This document shows positions 9,225-17,437 of a stretch of 64,000 nt of DNA, one piece after another (within the stretch, counting starts at the first letter, position 1; each line of letters starts with the position of its first letter). The DNA is from Arthrobacter sp. cf158 (GTDB lineage Bacteria > Actinomycetota > Actinomycetes > Actinomycetales > Micrococcaceae). Where the stretch lies: assembly GCF_900106835.1 (NCBI RefSeq), contig NZ_FNNR01000013.1, forward strand, positions 56,713-120,712. The letters are read 5' to 3'. A program made the position numbers and the translations under genes. The notes under the pieces were generated by a model, which was given only the letters and a program-made list of their open reading frames with translations, was not told where the DNA came from and did no database searches.

Positions 9225-10724
9225 ATGGTGCGCGAGCTTTCCCACTACGTAGACGGCCAGAGGATCGACGGCACCTCCGGCCGGTTCAGCGATGTCTACG
9301 ATCCCTGCACGGGCGAAGTGCAGGCCCGGCTTCCGCTGGCCAGCGCGGACGAGGTCCGCAACGCCGTCGCAAATGCAGAAAAGGGCCAGCTCGAATGGGC
9401 GGCCATGAACCCGCAGCGCCGGGGACGCATCCTCCTGAAGTTCGTGGATCTGGTCAACGAGAACATGGATGAACTCGCCACGCTCCTGTCCTCCGAGCAT
9501 GGCAAGACCTTCGCCGACGCCAAAGGCGACATCCAGCGCGGCATCGAGGTTGTCGAGTTCTCCGCAGGGGCACCGCACCTGCTCAAGGGCGAGTTCTCGG
9601 ACAACGCCGGCCAGGGCATCGATGTCCACTCGCTGCGCCAGCCACTGGGCGTCGTCGCAGGAATCACGCCGTTCAACTTCCCGGCCATGATCCCGCTGTG
9701 GAAGTCCGGACCGGCCCTCGCGGCAGGTAACGCGTTCATCCTGAAGCCCTCGGAGCGGGATCCTTCCGTTCCGCTGCGCCTGGCGGAGCTGTACAGCGAA
9801 GCCGGCGTGCCCAACGGCGTGTTCAACGTGATCAACGGGGACAAGGAAGCCGTGGATGCGCTGCTCGAAGATCCGCGGGTGAAGGCCATCGGCTTTGTGG
9901 GCTCCACGCCCATCGCCCAGTACATCTACGCAACGGCCGCGGCGCACGGCAAGCGCGCGCAGTGCTTCGGCGGCGCGAAGAACCACATGGTGATCATGCC
10001 CGACGCCGATCTGGACATGGCAGCCGACGCCCTGATGGGTGCCGGGTACGGTTCCGCCGGCGAACGCTGCATGGCGATTTCCGTTGCCGTGCCGGTGGGA
10101 CAGGAAACTGCTGACGCCCTGGTGGCCAAACTGACCGAACGCGTCAAGGACCTCAAAGTAGGCCACAGCCTGGACAAGGACTCGGACTTCGGCCCCGTGG
10201 TGGCCGCTTCTGCCAAGGAGAGGATCGAGGGTTACATCCAGTCCGGCGTGGACGAGGGCGCAACCCTGGTCACGGATGGCCGTGGCCTCACCGTGGACGG
10301 GTACGACGGCGGCTTCTGGGTTGGCCCCACGCTCTTCGACAACGTCACCAAGGACATGAAGATCTATAAGGAAGAGATCTTCGGGCCGGTCCTCAGCGTG
10401 CTGCGCGCGGCTGACTATGACGAAGCGCTCAGGCTCTGCAGCGAGCACGAGTTCGGCAACGGCGTCGCAATTTTCACCCGCGACGGCGACTCCGCACGCG
10501 ACTTCGCCAGCCGCGTCGAAGTGGGCATGGTGGGCATCAACGTGCCCATTCCCGTGCCGATCGCGTACTACACCTTCGGCGGCTGGAAGGCCTCCGGCTT
10601 TGGCGACCTCAACCAGCACGGCGCCGACGCCTTCCGCTTCTACACCAAGACCAAGACCGTGACGTCGCGGTGGCCCTCCGGTATTCGCCAGGGCGCCAGC
10701 TTCATCATGCCGGCAGGCAGCTGA
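9225..10724 (+). CDS. mmsA: Methylmalonate-semialdehyde dehydrogenase (CoA-acylating)
   Basis: 499 residues; AAAGGAG ends 10 bases before the ATG. It is an aldehyde dehydrogenase-fold enzyme that converts methylmalonate semialdehyde plus CoA and NAD to propionyl-CoA, CO2 and NADH, the last specific step of valine and thymine degradation. Catalytic C282 lies in GSAGERCMAIS, the MmsA-type motif, and the cofactor region includes GFVGSTPIAQYIY. The usual ALDH catalytic glutamate region is replaced by FGGAKNHMVIMPDAD, typical of CoA-acylating members. It is first in a four-gene run and overlaps the next gene as TGATG. Confidence 0.96.
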   Translation: MVRELSHYVDGQRIDGTSGRFSDVYDPCTGEVQARLPLASADEVRNAVANAEKGQLEWAAMNPQRRGRILLKFVDLVNENMDELATLLSSEHGKTFADAKGDIQRGIEVVEFSAGAPHLLKGEFSDNAGQGIDVHSLRQPLGVVAGITPFNFPAMIPLWKSGPALAAGNAFILKPSERDPSVPLRLAELYSEAGVPNGVFNVINGDKEAVDALLEDPRVKAIGFVGSTPIAQYIYATAAAHGKRAQCFGGAKNHMVIMPDADLDMAADALMGAGYGSAGERCMAISVAVPVGQETADALVAKLTERVKDLKVGHSLDKDSDFGPVVAASAKERIEGYIQSGVDEGATLVTDGRGLTVDGYDGGFWVGPTLFDNVTKDMKIYKEEIFGPVLSVLRAADYDEALRLCSEHEFGNGVAIFTRDGDSARDFASRVEVGMVGINVPIPVPIAYYTFGGWKASGFGDLNQHGADAFRFYTKTKTVTSRWPSGIRQGASFIMPAGS

Positions 10725-11788
10725 TGGGGGCTCCTGAGACAGAAGACGAAGTTCTCTTTGAGCGTCGAGGCCACCTCGGAATCGTGACGCTCAACCGGCC
10801 GAAAGCAGTCAACGCGCTGAACGCGGGGATGGTGAAAGCCATGCTCCGGCAGCTGACGGCTTGGGCCGACGACGACGCCGTTGCCACCGTGTTGGTGCGC
10901 GGTGCGGGCGACCGTGGGCTGTGTGCCGGTGGCGACATCGTGGCCATCTACAAAGACATGCTTCACGGTGGCACTGAGACAGCCGAGTTCTGGGCTGACG
11001 AATACCGGCTCAACGCGCTGATCTCGCACTATCCCAAGCCCTACGTCGCATTCATGGACGGACTGGTCCTGGGTGGTGGCGTGGGCGTTTCGGCGCACGG
11101 TTCCGTCCGCATAGTGACTGAGCGGACGCGGACCGGCATGCCGGAAACCACCATCGGCTTCGTGCCCGACGTCGGTGGCACGCTCCTTCTTTCACGCTCA
11201 CCGGGGGAGGCAGGCACGCACGCAGCCCTGACCGGGGCGCACTTATCCGGCGCGGACGCCCTGTTCCTGGGGCTCGCGGACCACTTCGTTCCGTCCGCAA
11301 GCCTCCCCGCGCTGGCGGAAGCGCTGGAAAGTTCGACGGCGGAGGCCGCCGTCGAACGCTTCGTCCACACCGCGCCGGACTCGGCCCTGGCGGCGCAACT
11401 CGAGTGGATCGATGCCGCGTATGCGCGGGAGGACGCGGAGGAGATCGTCCGGAGCCTTCGCACCTTGGGCGACGAGGCAGCAGCTGCTGCTGACACCATC
11501 GAGGCCAAATCACCGACGTCGGTCAAGGTCACGTTGGAATCGCTGCGACGCGTCCGCGGTCTCTCCTTGGAGGAGGCGCTGGACCAGGAGTACCGCGTGG
11601 GCCTGCGATGCCTGGCCGGCCCCGATTTCCGTGAGGGCATCCGCGCGCAAGTGGTGGACAAGGACCGCAACCCGCAATGGAAGCCGCCGAGCCTCGCCGA
11701 AGTCCGGGAGTCCGACGTCGAGGGCTACTTTGCGCCGCTCGGCGAACGCGAGCTGGGACTTTCAGCCACTCCAGTCCAGTCGAACTAA
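10724..11788 (+). CDS. 3-hydroxyisobutyryl-CoA hydrolase
   Basis: 354 residues, starting at the ATG that overlaps the mmsA stop (TGATG); the longer open frame from 10670 lies inside mmsA. It is a crotonase-fold protein: AGGDIVAIYKDM and MDGLVLGGGVGVSAHG form the oxyanion hole, PETTIGFVPDVGGTLLLSR carries the catalytic acidic residue, and the long C-terminal region (SPTSVKVTLESLRR, EYRVGLRCLAGPDFREGIRA) distinguishes hydrolases from ordinary enoyl-CoA hydratases. It frees 3-hydroxyisobutyrate in valine degradation, which supplies the next enzyme, MmsB. Confidence 0.9.
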   Translation: MGAPETEDEVLFERRGHLGIVTLNRPKAVNALNAGMVKAMLRQLTAWADDDAVATVLVRGAGDRGLCAGGDIVAIYKDMLHGGTETAEFWADEYRLNALISHYPKPYVAFMDGLVLGGGVGVSAHGSVRIVTERTRTGMPETTIGFVPDVGGTLLLSRSPGEAGTHAALTGAHLSGADALFLGLADHFVPSASLPALAEALESSTAEAAVERFVHTAPDSALAAQLEWIDAAYAREDAEEIVRSLRTLGDEAAAAADTIEAKSPTSVKVTLESLRRVRGLSLEEALDQEYRVGLRCLAGPDFREGIRAQVVDKDRNPQWKPPSLAEVRESDVEGYFAPLGERELGLSATPVQSN

Positions 11789-11799
11789 AGGAGACGATC

Positions 11800-12720
11800 A
11801 TGACAGAGAACGCAGCGGCAACCGGCCTCATCGCTTTCCTTGGCCTGGGCCATATGGGTGGGCCGATGGCGGCCAACCTGATCAAGGCCGGCCACGACGT
11901 TATTGGATATGACCCCGTTCCAGCGGCTGTTGAGGCAGCGCTGGCCCACGGTATTCCCATGGCTTCCACTGCTCACGAGGCGGCAGCGGAGGCGGCCGTG
12001 GTGTTGACCATGCTGCCCAGCGGCAAGCATGTTCTGGACGCTTACCGGGGTGTGGATGGGCCGGGCCTGCTGTCCATTGCCAATCCGGACACGCTGTTCC
12101 TGGACTGTTCCACCATCAACGTGGACGAGGCCCGTGAGGCTGCAGCTCTGGCTGTGGCGGCGGGTCACCGATCCGTGGACGCTCCTGTGTCCGGTGGCGT
12201 GGTGGGAGCTGAAGCGGGCACCTTGACCTTCATGGTGGGTGCTTTGCCGGAGGACTTCGAGACGGTGAAGCCTGTTCTGGAGCTCATGGGCAAAAGGATT
12301 GTCCACTGCGGTGACCACGGTGCAGGGCAAGCCGCGAAGGTCTGCAACAACATGATCCTGGGTGTGTCCATGATTGCCGTTGCCGAAGCCTTTGTGCTCG
12401 GCGAGAAACTGGGCCTCACGCACCAGGCCCTGTTCGATGTCGCCTCCAATGCCTCCGGCCAGTGCTGGGCGCTGACCACCAACTGTCCGGTACCGGGACC
12501 GGTGCCCACCAGCCCCGCTAACCGCGACTATCAGCCGGGCTTTGCTGGTGCGTTGATGGCCAAGGATCTGCGTCTGGCCCTGAACGCGCTGGAAAGCACG
12601 GGGGTTGCTGCGGAAATGGGTCCCCTGGCTTCACGTATCTACGACGCCTTTGCCGCCGGGGATGGGGCCGGAAGGGACTTCTCGGGGATCATCACGGAGA
12701 TCCGCGATAAGTCTGTGTGA
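11800..12720 (+). CDS. mmsB: 3-hydroxyisobutyrate dehydrogenase
   Basis: 306 residues; AAAGGAGA precedes the ATG at 11800. It oxidises 3-hydroxyisobutyrate to methylmalonate semialdehyde with NAD. The N-terminal dinucleotide motif FLGLGHMGGPMAANL, the substrate-binding DAPVSGGVVGAEAGTLTFM and the catalytic lysine K180 in GAGQAAKVCNNM are all present. The C-terminal helical domain ends in the usual KDLRLALNALESTG helix. It lies between the hydrolase and an enoyl-CoA hydratase, so three consecutive valine steps are encoded together. Confidence 0.95.
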   Translation: MTENAAATGLIAFLGLGHMGGPMAANLIKAGHDVIGYDPVPAAVEAALAHGIPMASTAHEAAAEAAVVLTMLPSGKHVLDAYRGVDGPGLLSIANPDTLFLDCSTINVDEAREAAALAVAAGHRSVDAPVSGGVVGAEAGTLTFMVGALPEDFETVKPVLELMGKRIVHCGDHGAGQAAKVCNNMILGVSMIAVAEAFVLGEKLGLTHQALFDVASNASGQCWALTTNCPVPGPVPTSPANRDYQPGFAGALMAKDLRLALNALESTGVAAEMGPLASRIYDAFAAGDGAGRDFSGIITEIRDKSV

Positions 12721-12764
12721 GAGTTTGAGCTGTGTACATGAGGGTTTTTGACGAGAGGGAGAGC

Positions 12765-13544
12765 ATGACGGAGCAGTACCAGAACATTGTGGTTGAACGT
12801 CGGGGCCGCGTTGGCCTGGTGACATTGAACCGGCCCGCTGCCTTGAATGCGCTCAACACTGCACTCATGAATGAACTCGTGGACGCTGTTTCTGCGATGG
12901 ACACTGACCCGGACGTTGGAGCGGTAGTGATCACGGGATCGGCCAAGGCGTTTGCTGCCGGCGCTGACATCAAGGAAATGTCATCCAACAGCTATATGGA
13001 GATGTACGCCGCGGATTGGTTCCGGCGCTGGGAGGACCTCACGCGCCTGCGCATCCCTGTTGTTGCTGCCGTGTCCGGGTTCGCTCTGGGCGGTGGCTGC
13101 GAGCTGGCCATGATGGCGGACTTCATCATCGCGGGGGACAACGCCAAGTTTGGCCAGCCCGAGATCAACCTGGGAGTGATCCCCGGTATGGGCGGTTCCC
13201 AACGGCTCACGCGCGCCGTGGGCAAGGCCAAGGCGATGGACATGGTGCTGACGGGCCGTTTCATGGATGCTGAGGAAGCCGAGCGCTCGGGACTGGTGTC
13301 CCGCGTGGTTCCTGCGGCCGAGGTGATCGAGGAGGCTGTCAAGGCCGCCGAAGTCATCGCCTCCAAGTCCAAACCCACAGCCATGGTGGCCAAGGAAGCC
13401 GTCAACGCCGCCTTCGAGATGGGCCTGGCGCAGGGAGTGCTGTTCGAGCGGCGGGTGTTCCACTCGCTCTTCGCCACCGAGGACCAGAAGGAAGGCATGG
13501 CCGCGTTCAGCGAGAAGCGCCAACCCGAGTTCAAACACCGGTAA
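12765..13544 (+). CDS. Enoyl-CoA hydratase (probably methacrylyl-CoA)
   Basis: 259 residues; the ATG at 12765 has GAGAGGGAGAG upstream, and an in-frame ATG at 12738 lacks a good site. Crotonase-fold landmarks: FAAGADIKEM and ALGGGCELAMM (oxyanion hole) and the catalytic glutamates in QPEINLGVIPGMGGSQRLTR. It is short-chain type by length and motif. Its position at the end of the mmsA-hydrolase-mmsB run suggests methacrylyl-CoA hydration in valine catabolism, although family members are often promiscuous. Confidence 0.9.
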   Translation: MTEQYQNIVVERRGRVGLVTLNRPAALNALNTALMNELVDAVSAMDTDPDVGAVVITGSAKAFAAGADIKEMSSNSYMEMYAADWFRRWEDLTRLRIPVVAAVSGFALGGGCELAMMADFIIAGDNAKFGQPEINLGVIPGMGGSQRLTRAVGKAKAMDMVLTGRFMDAEEAERSGLVSRVVPAAEVIEEAVKAAEVIASKSKPTAMVAKEAVNAAFEMGLAQGVLFERRVFHSLFATEDQKEGMAAFSEKRQPEFKHR

Positions 13545-13631
13545 TTCGCAGGAAGGACGCCACAGGCGGGGCAGCCGGGGTTTTGAGTGCTGCGTAGATA
13601 GACTCGGGGCACTGACGAATGGGGAGAGAAC

Positions 13632-13928
13632 ATGTCAACGGAGATCGTTCACACCGGGCAAACTGATACGTCTTTGCAGCCGGTCAACCGTCAAGCCATC
13701 GTGGCCGCCGCGATGGCGGTTCTGGCGGTGGTTGGCCTCTTCTTTGCCGGCATGGCTGTCATCGCGGTTTTCGTGGTCGGTGCAGGACACGTTGCCTTGA
13801 ACCAGATACAGCAGCGCGGCGAACGCGGACGCGGTTTTGCCATCGCAGCCTTGGCGGTTGGCTACGGAATCGGCATCCTGTCCCTCGGCTCGGCGCTGAT
13901 CTTCGCCATCACCTCGGCTACCCAATAG
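13632..13928 (+). CDS. Small DUF4190-like membrane protein
   Basis: 98 residues; GGGAGAGAAC precedes the ATG. After about 22 polar residues there are two membrane helices (about 24-50 and 66-93) separated by a short cytoplasmic loop, HVALNQIQQRGERGRGFAIAALAVGY, which is the DUF4190 signature (GHxAL.qIkrtgerGrg.AiaGLilGy). Its function in actinobacteria is unknown. It is convergent to the TenA-like gene with 9 bases between stops. Confidence 0.8.
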   Translation: MSTEIVHTGQTDTSLQPVNRQAIVAAAMAVLAVVGLFFAGMAVIAVFVVGAGHVALNQIQQRGERGRGFAIAALAVGYGIGILSLGSALIFAITSATQ

Positions 13929-13937
13929 GTCATAGCG

Positions 13938-14600
13938 CTAAACGGCCGCGGCCGGGACAAGCGCAGCGTCGAAGAAGGCGCGTTCCAGCCGCACGGCGTC
14001 GGCGAACGTAACAGCCACCCGTTGCCGCTGCTGCGGCGAGGAAGGCTCGACGGCGTCAAACTCGTCGCGCAGCCATGCCACCCACCCGTTGTACTCGGGG
14101 TTGTTGTGGAGACGGATCCACTCGGCATGCTTCGCCTGGGCCGGCCATGCGGCAGGATCGCCGGCACGGGCAGCCCAGTCGCCGTACAGCCACTCGGCAA
14201 CCAGGAGAACTGCCAGCACCTCCGGGTAGGAACGGGTGGCGAGGGCAGACCGCATGAGGGCGTCGAAATCGCTCGTGGCTGCGCCGAGAGCGGGCGCTGT
14301 CCTGTCTGCTTCCGGCACCCCCAGTTCCTCGAAGCAATCCTGGAAGTATGTATTCTCATCAGACGCGAAAGCCCCGAGTACCCTGGCGAACACCAAGCGG
14401 GAAGGCAGCGTCGGTGCGGAGGCAACGGCCTGGCCCAGGAGGGCTGTGAAAGCATCGCAGAATTGGTAGTCCTGCACGAGGTAGCCGCGCAGGTGGTCAT
14501 CGCCCAGGGAGCCGTCCAGGAGTTGGTCCACGAACGGATGGTTGACGGCGGCATCCCAATCCTGGGCGCAGTTATTCCTGAGTTCTTCGGCAAAGCCCAC
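13938..14600 (-). CDS. TenA/thiaminase II-like protein
   Basis: 220 residues from a GTG preceded by AGGAGGAAATACC. The all-helical TenA/PQQC fold is indicated by the N-terminal NHPFVDQLLDGSLGDDHLRGYL and YLVQDYQFCDAFTALLG. Canonical TenA hydrolyses aminopyrimidines for thiamin salvage through a cysteine in a PCxWxY motif; here the aligned segment reads VAEWLYGDW, with no cysteine but a neighbouring glutamate. This may place it in the less-studied TenA_E branch. No TPP-riboswitch motif was seen in the 106-bp region shared with the divergent stress-protein gene. Confidence 0.82.
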   Translation of the reverse strand: MGFAEELRNNCAQDWDAAVNHPFVDQLLDGSLGDDHLRGYLVQDYQFCDAFTALLGQAVASAPTLPSRLVFARVLGAFASDENTYFQDCFEELGVPEADRTAPALGAATSDFDALMRSALATRSYPEVLAVLLVAEWLYGDWAARAGDPAAWPAQAKHAEWIRLHNNPEYNGWVAWLRDEFDAVEPSSPQQRQRVAVTFADAVRLERAFFDAALVPAAAV

Positions 14601-14706
14601 GGTATTTCCTCCTGAGGTATCAGCTTCGGAGCCTAGCAGTGTGTTGCGCAGGAAGCCCGGGGATGACGCTCTGGTGCCGCCCCGGGCGCCGGCGTAGGCT
14701 CTGGCC

Positions 14707-15573
14707 ATGACGAACCAGCGCACCATCGTGGTTGGCTTTGACGGATCAGAGGAAGCAAAGCGCGCCGTCCAATGGGCTGCCAAATATGCCGTGGTCAGGG
14801 AGTGTTCGCTCCACGTAGTCCACTGTTCCCTGTGGGTCCTGCTGTCCAACAACAGGGGTCCTGTGCCTGGTGTTGCCGATAGCGGCTTGGAACGTGCCGC
14901 CCAGAAAGTACTGGAGGAAGGTTTGGCGCTCGCCCAGGAGACCGTCCCCGATCTGGAAGTCCGCACCACGTTGCTGCATGGGACGCCCCGCGACCACCTT
15001 GCCCGGGTGTCCCTTGGAGCGGAGATGCTGGTGCTGGGAAGCCGGGGCCTGGGAGGGTTCATGGGCCTGCTGGTTGGCTCTGTGAGCCTGGAGATGGCCG
15101 CCACCGCAGAATGCCCTGTTGCAGTGATCCGCTCAGATGACCATCCGGAGGGGCCGGTGCTGCTGGCCGTTGATGACTCGGGATCACCGGCAGCCCTTGA
15201 CGATGCGTGCCGCTTTGCTGCGGCAACGGGTGCGGACCTCATGATCGTCCACGTGCTGCACGAACCAGCGGGGTACCGCTTGTTGCGTGAGCCCGTGGAA
15301 GCCTATCCGGATGCCGAAGCCCTCCTTGATTCAGTTCTGAGCCAAGCGCGCCACAAAGCGCCCGGGGTAACAGTTGCCGGGGAGCTGCTGTTCGATGCTT
15401 CCTTTTCCAAGGCCGTGGTCAGAGCCTCCCAGGGTGCGCGCATCACGGTGGTGGGGACCAAAGGGCACGGAGTCATCAAGGGCACCATTGGCTCCACCGC
15501 GCACGCCGTCCTTCACCACGCCCACAGTCCTGTGCTGGTCTCACGCCGCCGCGTCACAACCGAGGTGGCGTAG
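14707..15573 (+). CDS. Universal stress protein, two tandem USP domains
   Basis: 288 residues. Domain 1 (about 5-142) begins TIVVGFDGSEEAKRAV and ends with the ATP-binding pattern LGSRGLGGFMGLLVGSVS. Domain 2 (about 147-285) begins PVLLAVDDSGSPAALDDA and has GTKGHGVIKGTIGSTAHAV. Both retain the G-2x-G-9x-G(S/T) nucleotide loop. It is a cytoplasmic stress/dormancy-type protein with no specific partner. It is divergent from the TenA-like gene. Confidence 0.92.
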   Translation: MTNQRTIVVGFDGSEEAKRAVQWAAKYAVVRECSLHVVHCSLWVLLSNNRGPVPGVADSGLERAAQKVLEEGLALAQETVPDLEVRTTLLHGTPRDHLARVSLGAEMLVLGSRGLGGFMGLLVGSVSLEMAATAECPVAVIRSDDHPEGPVLLAVDDSGSPAALDDACRFAAATGADLMIVHVLHEPAGYRLLREPVEAYPDAEALLDSVLSQARHKAPGVTVAGELLFDASFSKAVVRASQGARITVVGTKGHGVIKGTIGSTAHAVLHHAHSPVLVSRRRVTTEVA

Positions 15574-15584
15574 GGCTCACTTGA

Positions 15585-15629
15585 CCACTGACCTCAAGGA
15601 GCACTGACCTTAAGGAGCACTGACCTTAT
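15585..15629 (+). repeat. 16-bp tandem repeat, about 2.8 copies
   Basis: Units at 15585, 15601 and 15617 (GCACTGACCTTAAGGA type). It lies between the stress-protein stop and the HNH pseudogene, and is probably a replication-slippage product. Confidence 0.8.
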
Positions 15630-15659
15630 ATTGTCGGTGCCTGCTGACATGGTTGGTTC

Positions 15660-16880
15660 ATGGAGCAGATTGGGGAAAATCGAGTGGCGGCAGGGATGTC
15701 TCGTGTCCTTGTTCCGGTCTCCCCTGCAAACGTTCTGCTCGCTGCTCCGTCCAGCACCGTCAGTGGTGAGTTGATCGAGCAGCTGCGGGTGTTGGAGGAG
15801 ATGAAATCGGCTATCACTGCGTTGCAGGCGCGGGTTGCTGTGGCTTTCGATCTTGCCCAGCGCGCTGAGCAGGCCGAAGCCGGTGTTCCTGCGTCCGAGC
15901 GCGGCCAGGGGGTGGGTGCTCAGGTGGCGTTGGCCCGTCGGGAGTCCCCGAACCGTGGGTCCAGATTGCTGGGCTTGGCGAAGGCTCTTGTGATGGAGAT
16001 GCCGCGGACGTTGGCTGCGTTGCAGTCAGGGCTTTTGAATGAGTGGCGCGCCACGCTGCTGGTGAAGGAGACCGCGTGCTTGTCCGTTGAGGACCGTGCT
16101 GCGGTGGACGAGGAACTCGCACCCGATGCCGGGACGTTTGAGGGGAAGGGCGATAGGGCGATTGTTGCTGCGGTGAAGGCTGCTGCGTATCGTCGTGATC
16201 CACGCTCGGTGGCGGGTCGTGCCAGCCGTGCTGCCGCGGAACGGACCGTGAGCCTGCGACCGGCGCCAGACACCATGACGTACCTGACCACGCTATTGCC
16301 GCTGACTCGGCCCGCTCCAGCGGTGACGCCGGTTCAGGTGATGCTTCCGGTTCTGGTGGTGTTGTCCCGACGCGTGGCCAGATCATGGCCGACACTTTGG
16401 TGGAACGGGTTACGGAATCGTCCCAGCCGAATGGGGAAGGGAACTCCTGGGGTTGGGGCACTCCAGGGGCTCAGGGCCAATGAACCCGGATCCGGAGCTC
16501 ACCGTCTGGCTTCGCCGGCTCTACACAGCGCCGGGCACGGGAGAACTCCTCGGCACGGACTCCAAGGCCCGGCTTTTTAGCGGCCGGCTGCGGCGTTTCA
16601 TTGAGACCCGTGACGACACTTGCCGCACGCCGTATTGCGACGCGCCATCCGGCATATCGACCACGTGGTTTCCTGGCAGTCCGGCGGAAAAACGAACCTC
16701 ACCAACGGCGCAGGACTGTGCGAAGCCTGCAACCACACCAAAGAACACCCCGGCTGGACCACCCGGGCCCTGCACGGCGGCACGCGCGACGTGCACACCC
16801 TGGAAATCAGCACTCCCACAGGGCACACCTACCAATCCAAAGCCCCACCCCTGCCAGGACACAGCCCCTCCAGAACGTAG
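15660..16880 (+). pseudogene. Broken DUF222 / HNH endonuclease gene
   Basis: Remnant of the 13E12/DUF222-HNH family common in actinobacteria. Segments of one ancestral protein lie in successive frames: residues from EQLRVLEEMKSAITALQARV to DTMTYLTTLLP (frame of 15660); then ADSARSSGDAG to GQIMADTLVERV, ending at a stop near 16480; then NPDPELTVWLRRLYTAPGTG to CRTPYCDAP; then IRHIDHVVSWQSGGKTNLTN with LCEACNHTKEHPGW. The last shift is a single missing base near 16646; the first two coincide with deletions. The HNH residues (CxxxYC, HxDH, N, CxxCN) survive as sequence, but no intact product can be made without frameshifting. Confidence 0.9.
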
Positions 16881-16885
16881 GGAGC

Positions 16886-17395
16886 TTATTCCTCCGTGAA
16901 GTCTCCGGCATCCCTGCGGAAGGTTCCCAGTACGCGGATGAGGTGATCGACGTCGTCGTCTCCGAAACCGGACTTGCCGAATACCTCGGCGTTGAGCGCC
17001 GCCGTCGCCTTCTTGGCCAAGGTGCGGCCATCGGCGGTGAGCTCGATCAGGGTGGTGCGGCCATCCGTCGGGTGCGGTGAACGGACCACCAACGCGGCCT
17101 TTTCAAGACGGTCGACGGCGTTGGTCACCGATGTTGGATGCACCTGCAGGAGCGCGCTGGCTTTGTTCATGGGAAGTGCGCCGCTGCGGGCGAAACTCAG
17201 CAATGCCAGCAGTTCGTAGCGTGCGAAAGTCAGCCCGAAAGGTTTGAGGACGGTTTCGATGCGCGCCAACAGGATCTGCTGGGTGCGCATGATCGCGGTG
17301 ATGGCAGCCATGGGCGCGGCGACATCACCCCAGCCATGCCGTTCCCAGTTGCGCTGGGCGTCGGCAATGGGGTCTCGGGGGAGTGGGGTGCCCAT
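16886..17395 (-). CDS. MarR-family transcriptional regulator
   Basis: 169 residues. Winged helix-turn-helix core: LLALLSFARSGALPMNKASA, LLQVHPTSVTNAVDRLEKAA (recognition helix) and the wing RSPHPTDGRTTLIELTADGR. N- and C-terminal helices form the dimer interface. It lies immediately downstream of the acyl-CoA synthetase gene on the same strand (42 bp apart), so it is probably cotranscribed with it and may regulate the divergent synthetase/dehydrogenase promoters; this is inference. Confidence 0.92.
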   Translation of the reverse strand: MGTPLPRDPIADAQRNWERHGWGDVAAPMAAITAIMRTQQILLARIETVLKPFGLTFARYELLALLSFARSGALPMNKASALLQVHPTSVTNAVDRLEKAALVVRSPHPTDGRTTLIELTADGRTLAKKATAALNAEVFGKSGFGDDDVDHLIRVLGTFRRDAGDFTEE

Positions 17396-17437
17396 GAGCC
17401 TCCTTTGGTTCCGTGGTTGGCCTGTTGCCTTGGTTGG

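Noticed and set aside
9153..10619. 488-codon minus-strand open frame opposite mmsA
   Set aside because: Shadow of a high-GC gene: low-complexity Val/Gly/Ala/His composition, no ribosome-binding site, and mmsA on the other strand is unambiguous.
14601..14706. TPP riboswitch upstream of the TenA-like gene
   Set aside because: No CUGAGA or other conserved TPP-aptamer blocks; only a strong ribosome-binding site is present.
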